In this document: positions 17,792 through 25,577 of the stretch, one piece after another
Layout: each line of letters begins with the position of its first letter
How positions within the stretch are numbered: position 1 is the first letter of the stretch
The notes under the pieces: generated by a model
Told to the model about the DNA's origin: nothing
The model's database searches: none
Seen by the model: only the letters and a program-made list of their open reading frames with translations
Position numbers and translations under genes: made by a program
Source: Methylovorus glucosotrophus
GTDB lineage: Bacteria; Pseudomonadota; Gammaproteobacteria; Burkholderiales; Methylophilaceae
Reading direction: 5' to 3'
NCBI RefSeq assembly: GCF_009858335.1
Contig: NZ_VMSE01000001.1
Span: 930,001 to 994,000, forward strand
DNA length: 64,000 nt

Positions 17792-18643
17792 ATGTTGAAA
17801 CCCCTCAGCCTCGCGTGCTGCTTCTTGATACTGGCATCCTGTGCCATGAACCCTCCTCAGCCGGTGAGCCCCGGCATGTTGCTCGCTGCGCGCATGACGC
17901 CCGTGGAGCTGGAGAGCGATGGTTTTGTCTTGCAGAGCTATAAGCGCATGGAGCGTCCCGATACTCCGATCCGCGTCTATATTGAAGGCGATGGACATGC
18001 CTGGTCGACCCGCTGGGAACCTGCCGCAGATCCTACTCCACGCTATGCCGTGGGCTTGCGGCTCGCGCTGCTCGATCCTCTGCCGAATGTGGTCTACCTT
18101 GCCCGGCCTTGCCAATATACGCGGGAGAAAAGTCCTGCCTGCAACGAGGCCTACTGGACGGATAAACGCTATTCTGCCGAGGTGGTGGCGGCCATGAATC
18201 AGGCGCTGGACCAGCTGATCAAGGGCATGCCATCCCCGCGCCTGGAACTGGTGGGCTACTCCGGAGGCGCAGCGATTGCCGTGATGCTGGCAGCCCGGCG
18301 TCATGATGTCATCAGCCTGCGTACGGTGGCGGGTAATCTGGATTCAGAAGCGGTGAATCAATATCACCATGTCAGCGCCATGCCCTTGTCGCAAAACCCC
18401 ATTGCCTATGCCAGCGCGCTGGCCCATCTGCCGCAGCGGCACTTCATTGGCGGGCGTGATCGCGTTATTCCGCCGTCCATCAGTGCCGCTTTTATCACAC
18501 ACACCGCATGCAGCCCCGATAACACCATAGTCAATGTGGCGGATGCGGATCACCAGAGCGGGTGGGAGGGCGTGTGGCCCAGCTTGCTCACCATGATGCC
18601 GCAATGCGCGTCAGCGCTCGATACCACCGGGACAGCAAAATAA
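17792..18643 (+). CDS. Lipoprotein with alpha/beta-hydrolase fold
   Basis: About 283 residues from the ATG at 17792. An upstream TTG at 17771 is possible, but the ATG directly precedes a lipoprotein signal (MLKPLSLACCFLILASC with lipobox LASC). The nucleophile elbow is GYSGG, a later GGRDRVIPP is a candidate acid residue, and ADADHQSGW supplies the His, so a catalytic triad is plausible. The sequence resembles uncharacterised hydrolase-like lipoproteins of proteobacteria; the substrate is unknown. It stands alone between two hairpins. Confidence 0.8.
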   Translation: MLKPLSLACCFLILASCAMNPPQPVSPGMLLAARMTPVELESDGFVLQSYKRMERPDTPIRVYIEGDGHAWSTRWEPAADPTPRYAVGLRLALLDPLPNVVYLARPCQYTREKSPACNEAYWTDKRYSAEVVAAMNQALDQLIKGMPSPRLELVGYSGGAAIAVMLAARRHDVISLRTVAGNLDSEAVNQYHHVSAMPLSQNPIAYASALAHLPQRHFIGGRDRVIPPSISAAFITHTACSPDNTIVNVADADHQSGWEGVWPSLLTMMPQCASALDTTGTAK

Positions 18644-18653
18644 GCGGTTGCCG

Positions 18654-18689
18654 AGCTTGAGCGATCATTCTAGAATGATCGCTCAAGCT
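18654..18689. terminator. 36-bp perfect palindrome after the lipoprotein gene
   Basis: Every base of 18654-18671 pairs with 18672-18689 (centre TCTAGA). It lies 10 bases past the stop codon. It has no T-tract, so it could act as a processing or terminator hairpin, or as a protein-binding palindrome. Confidence 0.6.
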
Positions 18690-18781
18690 GAGTGGCGGTG
18701 AGTAAAAATGGCGCGTGGCAGAACTGAGGCCGTGAAAAACGGACATACTGCACAATGCCGTGTGCTGGCAGAATCGCTTTG

Positions 18782-18880
18782 ATGCCGTCCGAAGAAAACA
18801 CCATGCGCTTGCCCTTTCATAAGGAAAACACGATCACGATGATGCTTTTACCCCTGATGCACTGGACCCGCACGCGCTGA
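18782..18880 (+). CDS. Possible 32-residue ORF coupled to pqiA
   Basis: A short frame (starts MPSEENTMRLPFHKENT, ends HWTRTR) whose TGA stop overlaps the pqiA ATG as TGATG. The pqiA start has no good Shine-Dalgarno of its own, so translation through this small ORF could feed it. I do not recognise the peptide and its own ribosome binding site is weak. It may be chance. Confidence 0.3.
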   Translation: MPSEENTMRLPFHKENTITMMLLPLMHWTRTR

Positions 18881-19509
18881 TGAAAACTTACCGTCATCTG
18901 GTGGCTTGCGAGCATTGCGACAGCATTTACACGCGTGCCCCATTGGCAGCCGGGCAAGTCGCACGCTGTGAGCGCTGCGATGCGATTCTTTATCGCGCCA
19001 GCCGGCTGGATGTGGATCGCTGGCTGGCACTGACCATCGCCGCAGCCATCGTGTTTGTGATGGCGAATGTTTGTCCGGTGATCTACATCAGCTTCAAGGG
19101 CCTGCATAACGAAGCCACGTTATGGGCATCCGCAGCAGCACTGGCGCATGGCCCGGCGGCGCCGATTTCGGTGCCCACGGCCATGTCCATCATTATCGTG
19201 CCATTTTTGCAGATCAGTCTGCTTGGCTGGGTGCTGTCGTATGCGCGCTTTGGAAAACGTGCCCCGGGCTTTGAGCGCGCCATGCGCATGCTGGTGGCAT
19301 TGCGGCCATGGAGCATGGTCGAAGTCTGCCTGCTGGGCATACTGGTGGCGTTCATCAAGCTTTCCGGCTTTTTGCAGGTGGCGCCGGGCGCGGGTATCTG
19401 GGCGACCGCCTTGCTGATGATCTTGCTGACCATCATCGCCAATCGCGATATTCACTGGCTATGGGATATCACCGAACCGGCCCGCGCCGCCGAGGAGGCA
19501 AGGGCATGA
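18880..19509 (+). CDS. pqiA: PqiA-type membrane protein, first half
   Basis: A 209-residue inner-membrane protein with the PqiA domain. The N-terminus has a rubredoxin-like zinc ribbon with two CxxC pairs (CEHC and CERC). Four hydrophobic helices follow, the first containing the ANVCPV motif. PqiA works with the MCE protein PqiB and lipoprotein PqiC in lipid traffic between inner and outer membranes, and pqi is paraquat-inducible in E. coli. In E. coli PqiA is one protein with two such domains; here the domains are two genes overlapping by ATGA. The next three genes are also coupled by four-base overlaps. Confidence 0.9.
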   Translation: MKTYRHLVACEHCDSIYTRAPLAAGQVARCERCDAILYRASRLDVDRWLALTIAAAIVFVMANVCPVIYISFKGLHNEATLWASAAALAHGPAAPISVPTAMSIIIVPFLQISLLGWVLSYARFGKRAPGFERAMRMLVALRPWSMVEVCLLGILVAFIKLSGFLQVAPGAGIWATALLMILLTIIANRDIHWLWDITEPARAAEEARA

Positions 19510-20162
19510 CAGGCCCGGTATCCGCCCATCGCCTGGGTGTTATCAGCTGCCATGCCTGCGGGCTGGTGTGCGAAGATACGCTCACCAGGCAGACTGCGTC
19601 ATCCCGTCTTGCGCCCGAGACAGACCCCCATGTGGACTGCCCGCGCTGCGGCGCCCCCTTGCACCGGCGGCGCCCCAACAATATCCCGCGGGCATGGGCT
19701 TTGCTGCTGGCGGGCCTCATTTTTTACATCCCGGCCAATGTGCTGCCGGTGATGTACACCAGCCTGATGGGCAGTGGCAGCGAGAACACCATCATGCAAG
19801 GCGTTATCGAGTTCTGGAAATCCGGCTCCTATGGCATTGCGCTGGTCATTTTTATTGCCAGCGTGCTGGTGCCGTGTACCAAGTTTGTGGTGCTGGGCGT
19901 GCTGTTTGCCACATCGCAACGCTGCAGCCGCTGGGCCATGAAGGAGCGCGCCAAGCTTTACAGGCTGGTGGAACTGGTAGGCTACTGGTCCATGCTGGAT
20001 GTGCTGGTCGTGGCCATTGTGGCGGCCCTGGTCAAGTTTCAGGGCTTGAGTGACATTGAGCCGCGCATCGGCATTCTTTTCTTCGGCATGGTCGTCATCA
20101 TGACCATGCTTTCTGCCATGAGTTTTGACCCGCGTTTGATATGGGATGGTGACAACGAATGA
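19506..20162 (+). CDS. pqiA: PqiA-type membrane protein, second half
   Basis: 218 residues from ATG 19506, chosen because it overlaps the previous stop by ATGA; the longer open frame starts inside the first pqiA. Like its neighbour it has two CxxC pairs (CHAC, CPRC) and four membrane helices with IPANVLPVMYT, the motif equivalent to ANVCPV in the first copy. It corresponds to the second PqiA domain of the fused E. coli protein. It probably forms the membrane part of the complex with PqiB, whose gene it overlaps by four bases. Confidence 0.9.
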   Translation: MTGPVSAHRLGVISCHACGLVCEDTLTRQTASSRLAPETDPHVDCPRCGAPLHRRRPNNIPRAWALLLAGLIFYIPANVLPVMYTSLMGSGSENTIMQGVIEFWKSGSYGIALVIFIASVLVPCTKFVVLGVLFATSQRCSRWAMKERAKLYRLVELVGYWSMLDVLVVAIVAALVKFQGLSDIEPRIGILFFGMVVIMTMLSAMSFDPRLIWDGDNE

Positions 20163-21859
20163 CCAACATAACGGATACACAGCTGCAACCTGGCCAACCC
20201 GCCATCCACCGCCGACGCTGGGGGATTTCGCTGATATGGATCGTGCCCATCGTGGCGGCTGCCATCGGCATCTCCATGCTGGTGCATGCCTGGCTGTCAG
20301 AGGGGCCCGAGATCACCATCCTCTTTCGCACGGCCACCGGTCTGGAAGCGGGCAAAACCCCGGTCAAATACAAGGACGTCACTGTCGGTGCCGTCACCGC
20401 CATTACCCTCAGTGAAGATGGCTCGCACGTGAAGGTCAAGGTCGCCCTGATGCAAAGCGCCAAAAGCCTGACCAGCAAGGATAGCCGCTTCTGGGTCGTG
20501 CGCCCGCGCATCGGTGCCAGCGGAATTTCCGGGGTGGATACCCTGCTGTCAGGCGCTTATATTGGCGTGGACAAGGGGCAGGCCGAAGAAACCGCCAGTG
20601 AATTTACCGGACTGGAAATGCCACCGCCGGTGGTGGGCGATATGCCGGGCAAATCCTTCATCTTGAAGAGTGAGGATCTGGGCTCGCTGGATATTGGTTC
20701 CCCGGTCTATTACCGGCGGATTCAGGTTGGACGTGTGGCATCTTATCAGTTGGGCGAAACCGGTCAGGACATCAAGCTGCAAATCTTCATTGACGCGCCT
20801 TATGACCGTTATGTCACCACGGATACCCGCTTCTGGAATGCGAGTGGCGTCGATGTATCGCTGGGCGCCGATGGCCTCAAGCTCAAGACCCAATCCGTCG
20901 CGACCATTGTGGCGGGCGGCGTGGCCTTTGCCTCGCCCATGGGCAGTCAGGCCAGTCCGGCAGACAAGGATACCGAATTTACCCTGACGGCCGATCAGGA
21001 TACGGCGATGGCGCCGCCCGACGGTCAGGCGCAATACATCCAGCTCAAATTCGATCAATCGCTGCGCGGACTTTCCGTAGGGGCGCCCGTGCAGTTCTCA
21101 GGGGTGGATCTGGGGCGGGTGGTTTCCATCAACCTGGATTATGACCCGGTCAAACATCGCTTTCCGACGGTAGTCGGGGTGCTGGTGTATCCGGAGCGCA
21201 TGGGGCGCGTGCTGGACAAGTTGCCGAAACTGGAAGGTGATAACGACAGGCAGGCCGCCTTGTTCATGCATAGCATGGTCAAGCAGGGGCTGCGCGCCCA
21301 GGCACGGCTCGGCAATATTCTTACCGGCCAACTCTACATCGCCATGGATTTTGTGCCGAATGCGCCCAAGGTGGAGCTGGATGTCAACGCCCGCCCGATC
21401 AGCATGCCCACCGTGAATGGCAGCTTTGACCGCATGCAGGAGCAGATTGCCAATATCGTCACCAAAATCGAAAAAATGCCACTGGATTCGATCGCCAAGC
21501 ACCTGGATGCCTCACTGGTGAATCTGGACAAGACCCTGACCCAGGTTAATACGCATGTCTTGCCCGAAACCACGCAGACCCTGCAGCAAACACGTCAAAC
21601 CATGCAGGATGCCGGCCAGACCATGCAGCAAGCCAGACAAACCCTGAGTGGGGTGGATAATGTGCTGGCGGACGATGCTCCCCTGTCGCAGAATCTGGGG
21701 CAAACCCTGCAAGAGGTGCAGCGCGCCTCCCGCTCATTGCGCGAGCTGACCGATCTGCTGGGGCGTCATCCTGAATCGCTGCTGCGTGGGCGACCGGCTG
21801 ATCCTGCCTTGGTGAGCAAGCCCGTCGCACCATCCCCACAAGAGGAGTCCAAGCCATGA
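20159..21859 (+). CDS. pqiB: PqiB-type MCE intermembrane transport protein
   Basis: A 566-residue protein with one N-terminal membrane helix (WGISLIWIVPIVAAAIGISML) and three MCE/MlaD domains (about 48-140, 160-225 and 285-390). A long Gln/Thr-rich C-terminal helical region follows (HVLPETTQTLQQTRQTMQD and onward). In E. coli PqiB the MCE hexamers stack and the C-terminal helices form a needle-like tube spanning the periplasm for lipid passage; the same build is visible here. The start overlaps pqiA and the end overlaps pqiC by ATGA, so the operon is tightly coupled. Confidence 0.93.
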   Translation: MTNITDTQLQPGQPAIHRRRWGISLIWIVPIVAAAIGISMLVHAWLSEGPEITILFRTATGLEAGKTPVKYKDVTVGAVTAITLSEDGSHVKVKVALMQSAKSLTSKDSRFWVVRPRIGASGISGVDTLLSGAYIGVDKGQAEETASEFTGLEMPPPVVGDMPGKSFILKSEDLGSLDIGSPVYYRRIQVGRVASYQLGETGQDIKLQIFIDAPYDRYVTTDTRFWNASGVDVSLGADGLKLKTQSVATIVAGGVAFASPMGSQASPADKDTEFTLTADQDTAMAPPDGQAQYIQLKFDQSLRGLSVGAPVQFSGVDLGRVVSINLDYDPVKHRFPTVVGVLVYPERMGRVLDKLPKLEGDNDRQAALFMHSMVKQGLRAQARLGNILTGQLYIAMDFVPNAPKVELDVNARPISMPTVNGSFDRMQEQIANIVTKIEKMPLDSIAKHLDASLVNLDKTLTQVNTHVLPETTQTLQQTRQTMQDAGQTMQQARQTLSGVDNVLADDAPLSQNLGQTLQEVQRASRSLRELTDLLGRHPESLLRGRPADPALVSKPVAPSPQEESKP

Positions 21860-22461
21860 TCCACCGTCTTGCCCTGAGTTGCCTGGCCGCCCTTGCCCTG
21901 GGTGCCTGTGCATCTTCGACGCCAGTGCATTACCACACATTGCTGGCACCGGTGGCGCCCACGCAAGTGGCGTCCGCTGGTGCCCCTTTTCTGATTGAAG
22001 TGCTGCCCGTGGGCATTCCACCGCAGCTCGATCAATCGCAGCTGGTGGTCAGGCAAGGCAGCAGCCAGGTCGCCGTGGTGGATGGCGAACGCTGGGCGGG
22101 ACCACTGGCCGATGAATTCCGCAATGCGCTTTCCGCGCAACTGACCCAACGCCTGCAGACGCAGGATGTGGCGGGGCTGGCCGCCCCCAAGGATCAGCCC
22201 GTATTGCGCATCAAGGTGCAGGTGCGTCGGCTGGATGCCTGGCCGGGCCAATCAGTGCAACTGGAGGCAGACTGGAGCCTGGGCATGGCCCATCAGCCCG
22301 GCAATCCGCGTTTCCTTTGTCACGGCCAGTTTCAGGAGCCTGCTGCCGGTGGCTATGCCGAGCTGGTGCAAGCCCAGCAGCGCAGCATTGCGGCCTTGGC
22401 TGCCCGTGTAGCCGAGCAGGCGCAGGCATGGGCCAGCAGCCAGACGGCAAGCTGCCGTTAA
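21856..22461 (+). CDS. pqiC: PqiC-type outer-membrane lipoprotein
   Basis: A 201-residue lipoprotein (signal MIHRLALSCLAALALGAC, lipobox LGAC). It matches the ABC-type transport auxiliary / PqiC family: YHTLLAP near the start and GERWAGPLADEFRNAL in the middle. PqiC is thought to dock the PqiB tube at the outer membrane. It is the last gene of the pqi operon; a GNAT gene starts 21 bases later on the same strand and may be cotranscribed. Confidence 0.9.
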   Translation: MIHRLALSCLAALALGACASSTPVHYHTLLAPVAPTQVASAGAPFLIEVLPVGIPPQLDQSQLVVRQGSSQVAVVDGERWAGPLADEFRNALSAQLTQRLQTQDVAGLAAPKDQPVLRIKVQVRRLDAWPGQSVQLEADWSLGMAHQPGNPRFLCHGQFQEPAAGGYAELVQAQQRSIAALAARVAEQAQAWASSQTASCR

Positions 22462-22482
22462 GCCGGGGCCGAAAGCCAGCCC

Positions 22483-22965
22483 ATGCATGAAGAAAATATC
22501 GCCACAGGCAAGGCCGCAGTAAGCCTGCCCGACGTGCTCGAACTCATCCCCATCGCGCACAACTCCTCCGCCTATACGGCAGCCGTCGCGCTACGTCATG
22601 CCATCCTGCGCGCGCCGCTTGGGTTGGCTTTCACCGCGGAGCAGCTGGCGGCAGAGGCCGATGCCTGGCATCTGGGTGCTTTTCTTGATGGTCGCCTGGT
22701 TGGCTGCCTGCTACTCAAACCGCTGGCGTCCGGTGAGCTGCAGATGCGCCAGGTAGCGGTTGAGCAGGCACTGCAAGGTCAGGGCATAGGCCGACAACTG
22801 GTGAGCCATGCCGAGGCCTATGCCCGCCAGCACGGCTATACCACGATGCGGCTGCATGCCCGTGAAAACGCCGTGCCTTTTTATCAACGCCTGGACTACC
22901 GCCTGCAAGGCGAGCCGTTCATGGAGATCGGCATTTCGCACTGGCTCATGCTGAAGCAACTATGA
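22483..22965 (+). CDS. GNAT family N-acetyltransferase
   Basis: A 160-residue acyl-CoA-dependent acetyltransferase. The acetyl-CoA binding motif A is clear (QMRQVAVEQALQGQGIGRQL), with the R/QxxGxG/A pattern QGQGIGRQL. ENAVPFYQRLDYRLQGEPF near the C-terminus is the usual GNAT motif B. It resembles small YjcF/ElaA-like GNATs. The substrate is unknown. It directly follows pqiC but its role there is not obvious. Confidence 0.88.
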   Translation: MHEENIATGKAAVSLPDVLELIPIAHNSSAYTAAVALRHAILRAPLGLAFTAEQLAAEADAWHLGAFLDGRLVGCLLLKPLASGELQMRQVAVEQALQGQGIGRQLVSHAEAYARQHGYTTMRLHARENAVPFYQRLDYRLQGEPFMEIGISHWLMLKQL

Positions 22966-22984
22966 TGCTGCCCGCCTGGTCAAT

Positions 22985-23000
22985 TGTTGCCATGGCAACA
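22985..23000. promoter_or_regulatory. 16-bp perfect palindrome upstream of the flavin reductase gene
   Basis: TGTTGCCATGGCAACA, 141 bases before the next start. A looser dyad CTGTT-N8-AACAG lies about 20 bases further on. This may be an operator or a terminator-like hairpin for the GNAT gene; it has no T-tract. Confidence 0.4.
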
Positions 23001-23141
23001 GTTGCGGTGCAGAAAAACTGTTGCGACAGGAACAGTCATGGCCGTTTTTTTCGGTAATATGCCGAACTCACGTGGGTTTTTCCTCAGGCACGATCTTTGC
23101 CATGCAGTTGGGGTTGATCAATTTATTTAGTGGAAACATAT

Positions 23142-23693
23142 ATGGCAAACATTATTGGGGTGTCAGGCAGCATTACCAGCCCATCCAGAACCAGGGCATT
23201 GGTCGAAACCATTGTCACCAAGGCCACCCAGCGGCTGCACGCATCCGGCGATGTAGTGGATATTGCGCAGCTGATTGATGTACTGGGAACCACCGTCAGT
23301 TTTAATGACTTTCCGGTGGCGATTCAGACGGCGCACGACAAATTGCGCAATGCAGAGCTGATCGTGATTGCCAGCCCCGTATACAAGGCTTCTTATACCG
23401 GCTTGATGAAGCATTTCTTTGATCTGCTCGACCCCAAGGCGCTGAATGGCAAGGTGGCGATTCTGGCGGCCACGGGCGGCAGCGATCAGCATGCCTCCAT
23501 TCTCGATTACCAGTTGCGCATCCTGGCCAGCTTCTTCGGTCTCTACACCGTGCCCACGGCCATCTATGCCAAGGACTCGGAATTCACCAACTACAAACTG
23601 ACCAGCGAAGCCATCGAGCAGCGCATTGATGTGGCGCTTGAGCAGGCGGCTTTATTGCTCGCCCGTCCCGCGCCGCAAGCACTGGTCGCTTAA
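23142..23693 (+). CDS. ssuE: SsuE/MsuE-like NAD(P)H-dependent FMN reductase
   Basis: About 183 residues from ATG 23142 (a GTG at 23130 is also open). It is a flavodoxin-like fold with GVSGSITSPSRTRALVE (phosphate-binding loop), ASPVYKASYTGLMKHFFDLL and LAATGGSD, all close to SsuE/MsuE. These enzymes supply reduced FMN to alkanesulfonate monooxygenases during sulfur starvation. SILDYQLRILASFFG matches the SsuE region with the Tyr involved in flavin transfer. No ssuD or transporter genes are adjacent, so the partner monooxygenase must be elsewhere or the enzyme serves another flavin-dependent system. Confidence 0.82.
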   Translation: MANIIGVSGSITSPSRTRALVETIVTKATQRLHASGDVVDIAQLIDVLGTTVSFNDFPVAIQTAHDKLRNAELIVIASPVYKASYTGLMKHFFDLLDPKALNGKVAILAATGGSDQHASILDYQLRILASFFGLYTVPTAIYAKDSEFTNYKLTSEAIEQRIDVALEQAALLLARPAPQALVA

Positions 23694-23779
23694 AAATGCG
23701 GGTGGGTGGCTGCGACACTATGCCGCATTCCCAACCGCCGCGGTTTCTATAGAATGGATTGCGCTAAAGTAAGGAGAAG

Positions 23780-23817
23780 ATGGCTGGGGGATTCGCCGCC
23801 CCCAGCCATTCTTTTTT
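23780..23817 (+). terminator. Intrinsic terminator of the flavin reductase gene
   Basis: Stem ATGGCTGGGGG / CCCCCAGCCAT (23780-23790 and 23799-23809, with one flanking pair uncertain), 8-base loop, followed by TTCTTTTTTA on the plus strand. It overlaps the stop region of the convergent EAL gene. Confidence 0.88.
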
Positions 23818-25144
23818 AGCCTGTGAGGCTGGCCTGATGCGCAGCCAACAGCGCGTCGAACTCGGCAATCGGCACCGGTTTGCTGAGCAGATAGCCCTGA
23901 TACGACAAGCAGCCCATATCCGCCAGAAACTGGCGATGCTGTTCGGTTTCCACGCCTTCCGCAATCACATGCAGATGCATGGCCTGGCCCAGAGCCACCA
24001 GCGTTTGCACAATCGCCACATCGTTGGCATCGGTCAGCATGTCACGCACAAACGATTGATCTATCTTCAGCTGGTCCAGCGGCAGTTTTTTCAGGTAGCT
24101 GAGGGAGGAATAGCCGGTGCCAAAGTCATCCAGTGACAATCCCACGCCTTTTGCTTTCAAGGCGTGCATTTTCGAGATGATGTCATTCACATCATTAACC
24201 AGCATGCTTTCAGTCAGCTCCAGCTTGAGCAGGGCCGGGTTGATGCCGGAGCGCTCAATCACCGATACCACCTGGCTCACATAATCCGGCTGCTTGAATT
24301 GCAAGGCGCTGACGTTGACCGCGATGGACAGATGCGCGGTAGACGGATGTTTTGACCATGCCATGAGTTGCGCGCAGGCCATGCCCAGCACCCAGTGCCC
24401 GATCGGCAAGATCAGCCCGGTTTCTTCCGCCAGCGGTATAAAGTCAGCGGGCGAGACCATGCCTTTGACCGGATGCCGCCAGCGCAGCAGGGCTTCGGCG
24501 CCGACAATACGACCATCGTCACCGGCTTGTGGCTGGTAGTAAAGAATGAGCTGGTTGGCGAGCAGAGCTTTGCGCAGGTCCGATTCCAGCGCATTGCGCT
24601 CGGCGAGATTGGCCTGCATGACCCAGACCATGGCATACAGTACGGCGGTGATGATGATGTTGTGAAACCAGGTGCCGGGGATGCGCACATCATTGCCCAG
24701 CATATAGGGGGAGGTGATGCCCCAGTTGCTGCTGGCAAAGCAGACAAAGGCGATGAGGCCTGCCGTGACCATGCCGTGCCTGAGCCAGGGGCTTTCTCCC
24801 TTGAAGGCTAATGATGCGAACAGCGCAATGACGAGAAAGTAGTTCTGATTGGAACGCGGTGCTTCAGCACTGGGCACATCCAGAAACAGGCAAAACAGGC
24901 AGAGCACCGTATATACCGAGGAGAAAAGCAGGATGGCCGCAACCTTGATGCGTCCAAGATAGGTCAGCCGTGCCGTGATGGCGGAGACCAGAATGGAGAA
25001 CAGGTTAAGGCAGCAGATGGGCCAGTTTTGATGAAATGCAAAGTAGATGCCCCAGAACACGGAAATGCCGGCTAGCACAGCAGAGCCGAGCAGCAGCGCA
25101 CGCCGCATGCGCAAAGAATGCCTGATATGTGGCTGTACCTCCAT
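23816..25144 (-). CDS. Membrane-anchored EAL-domain c-di-GMP phosphodiesterase
   Basis: About 442 residues from the ATG at 25144; a GTG at 25159 lacks a ribosome binding site. About six hydrophobic segments fill residues 10-190, and a complete EAL domain follows. The key motifs are all present: AEALLRW, NVSALQF, KLELTES, DDFGTGYSSL, LKIDQSFV, AEGVET and QGYLLSKP. This predicts an active c-di-GMP hydrolase. There is no GGDEF domain and no recognised sensor domain; the membrane region may be a sensor of its own. It is convergent with the flavin reductase gene and divergent from the phosphoethanolamine transferase. Confidence 0.92.
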   Translation of the reverse strand: MEVQPHIRHSLRMRRALLLGSAVLAGISVFWGIYFAFHQNWPICCLNLFSILVSAITARLTYLGRIKVAAILLFSSVYTVLCLFCLFLDVPSAEAPRSNQNYFLVIALFASLAFKGESPWLRHGMVTAGLIAFVCFASSNWGITSPYMLGNDVRIPGTWFHNIIITAVLYAMVWVMQANLAERNALESDLRKALLANQLILYYQPQAGDDGRIVGAEALLRWRHPVKGMVSPADFIPLAEETGLILPIGHWVLGMACAQLMAWSKHPSTAHLSIAVNVSALQFKQPDYVSQVVSVIERSGINPALLKLELTESMLVNDVNDIISKMHALKAKGVGLSLDDFGTGYSSLSYLKKLPLDQLKIDQSFVRDMLTDANDVAIVQTLVALGQAMHLHVIAEGVETEQHRQFLADMGCLSYQGYLLSKPVPIAEFDALLAAHQASLTG

Positions 25145-25577
25145 TCCCCAAGCCCCCACCGGATGTTATTTGACGTTATTGATGCCGGAAGATCGTGCCA
25201 CCAGCCTTACGGCTGGCAGCGCGGTTGATAAAGATAATAGCGTGAATTCATGGCCTTGAGTGCAAGCCCCGCGCTTGCATAGGCATGGTCAGGACAAGGG
25301 ATGTTCACATGACCATGCGCCCGATGGTTTGCGGCGGAAATCCTGCAATAAATGCAGGCTTGCCTGGGTGGCTTTCCCTCTTTTTGCGGGATTTTCAGGC
25401 AATCTGCAGTCTCATTTTTTCACAACCAGGTTTTTTGTTAACTAAGATAATGATTTTTAAAGATATTTAATTGACATGCTCTCTTAGCATTCGCGGGCAC
25501 GGTCCTTGATACATATTGCAGGCTATCAATGGGATAGCGCCTGAAAACAATAAAAACAACTGACCCAAGAGTGATGC
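25145..25577. other. Divergent intergenic region with several short dyads
   Basis: A 433-base gap between the EAL gene and the cptA-like gene. Perfect small hairpins: 25201-25216 (CCAGCC/GGCTGG), 25261-25279 (TGCAAGC/GCTTGCA) and 25342-25358 (CCTGCA/TGCAGG). The right part is AT-rich and has TTGACA at 25471-25476 but no convincing -10 at the right distance. No gene is supported. Confidence 0.5.
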
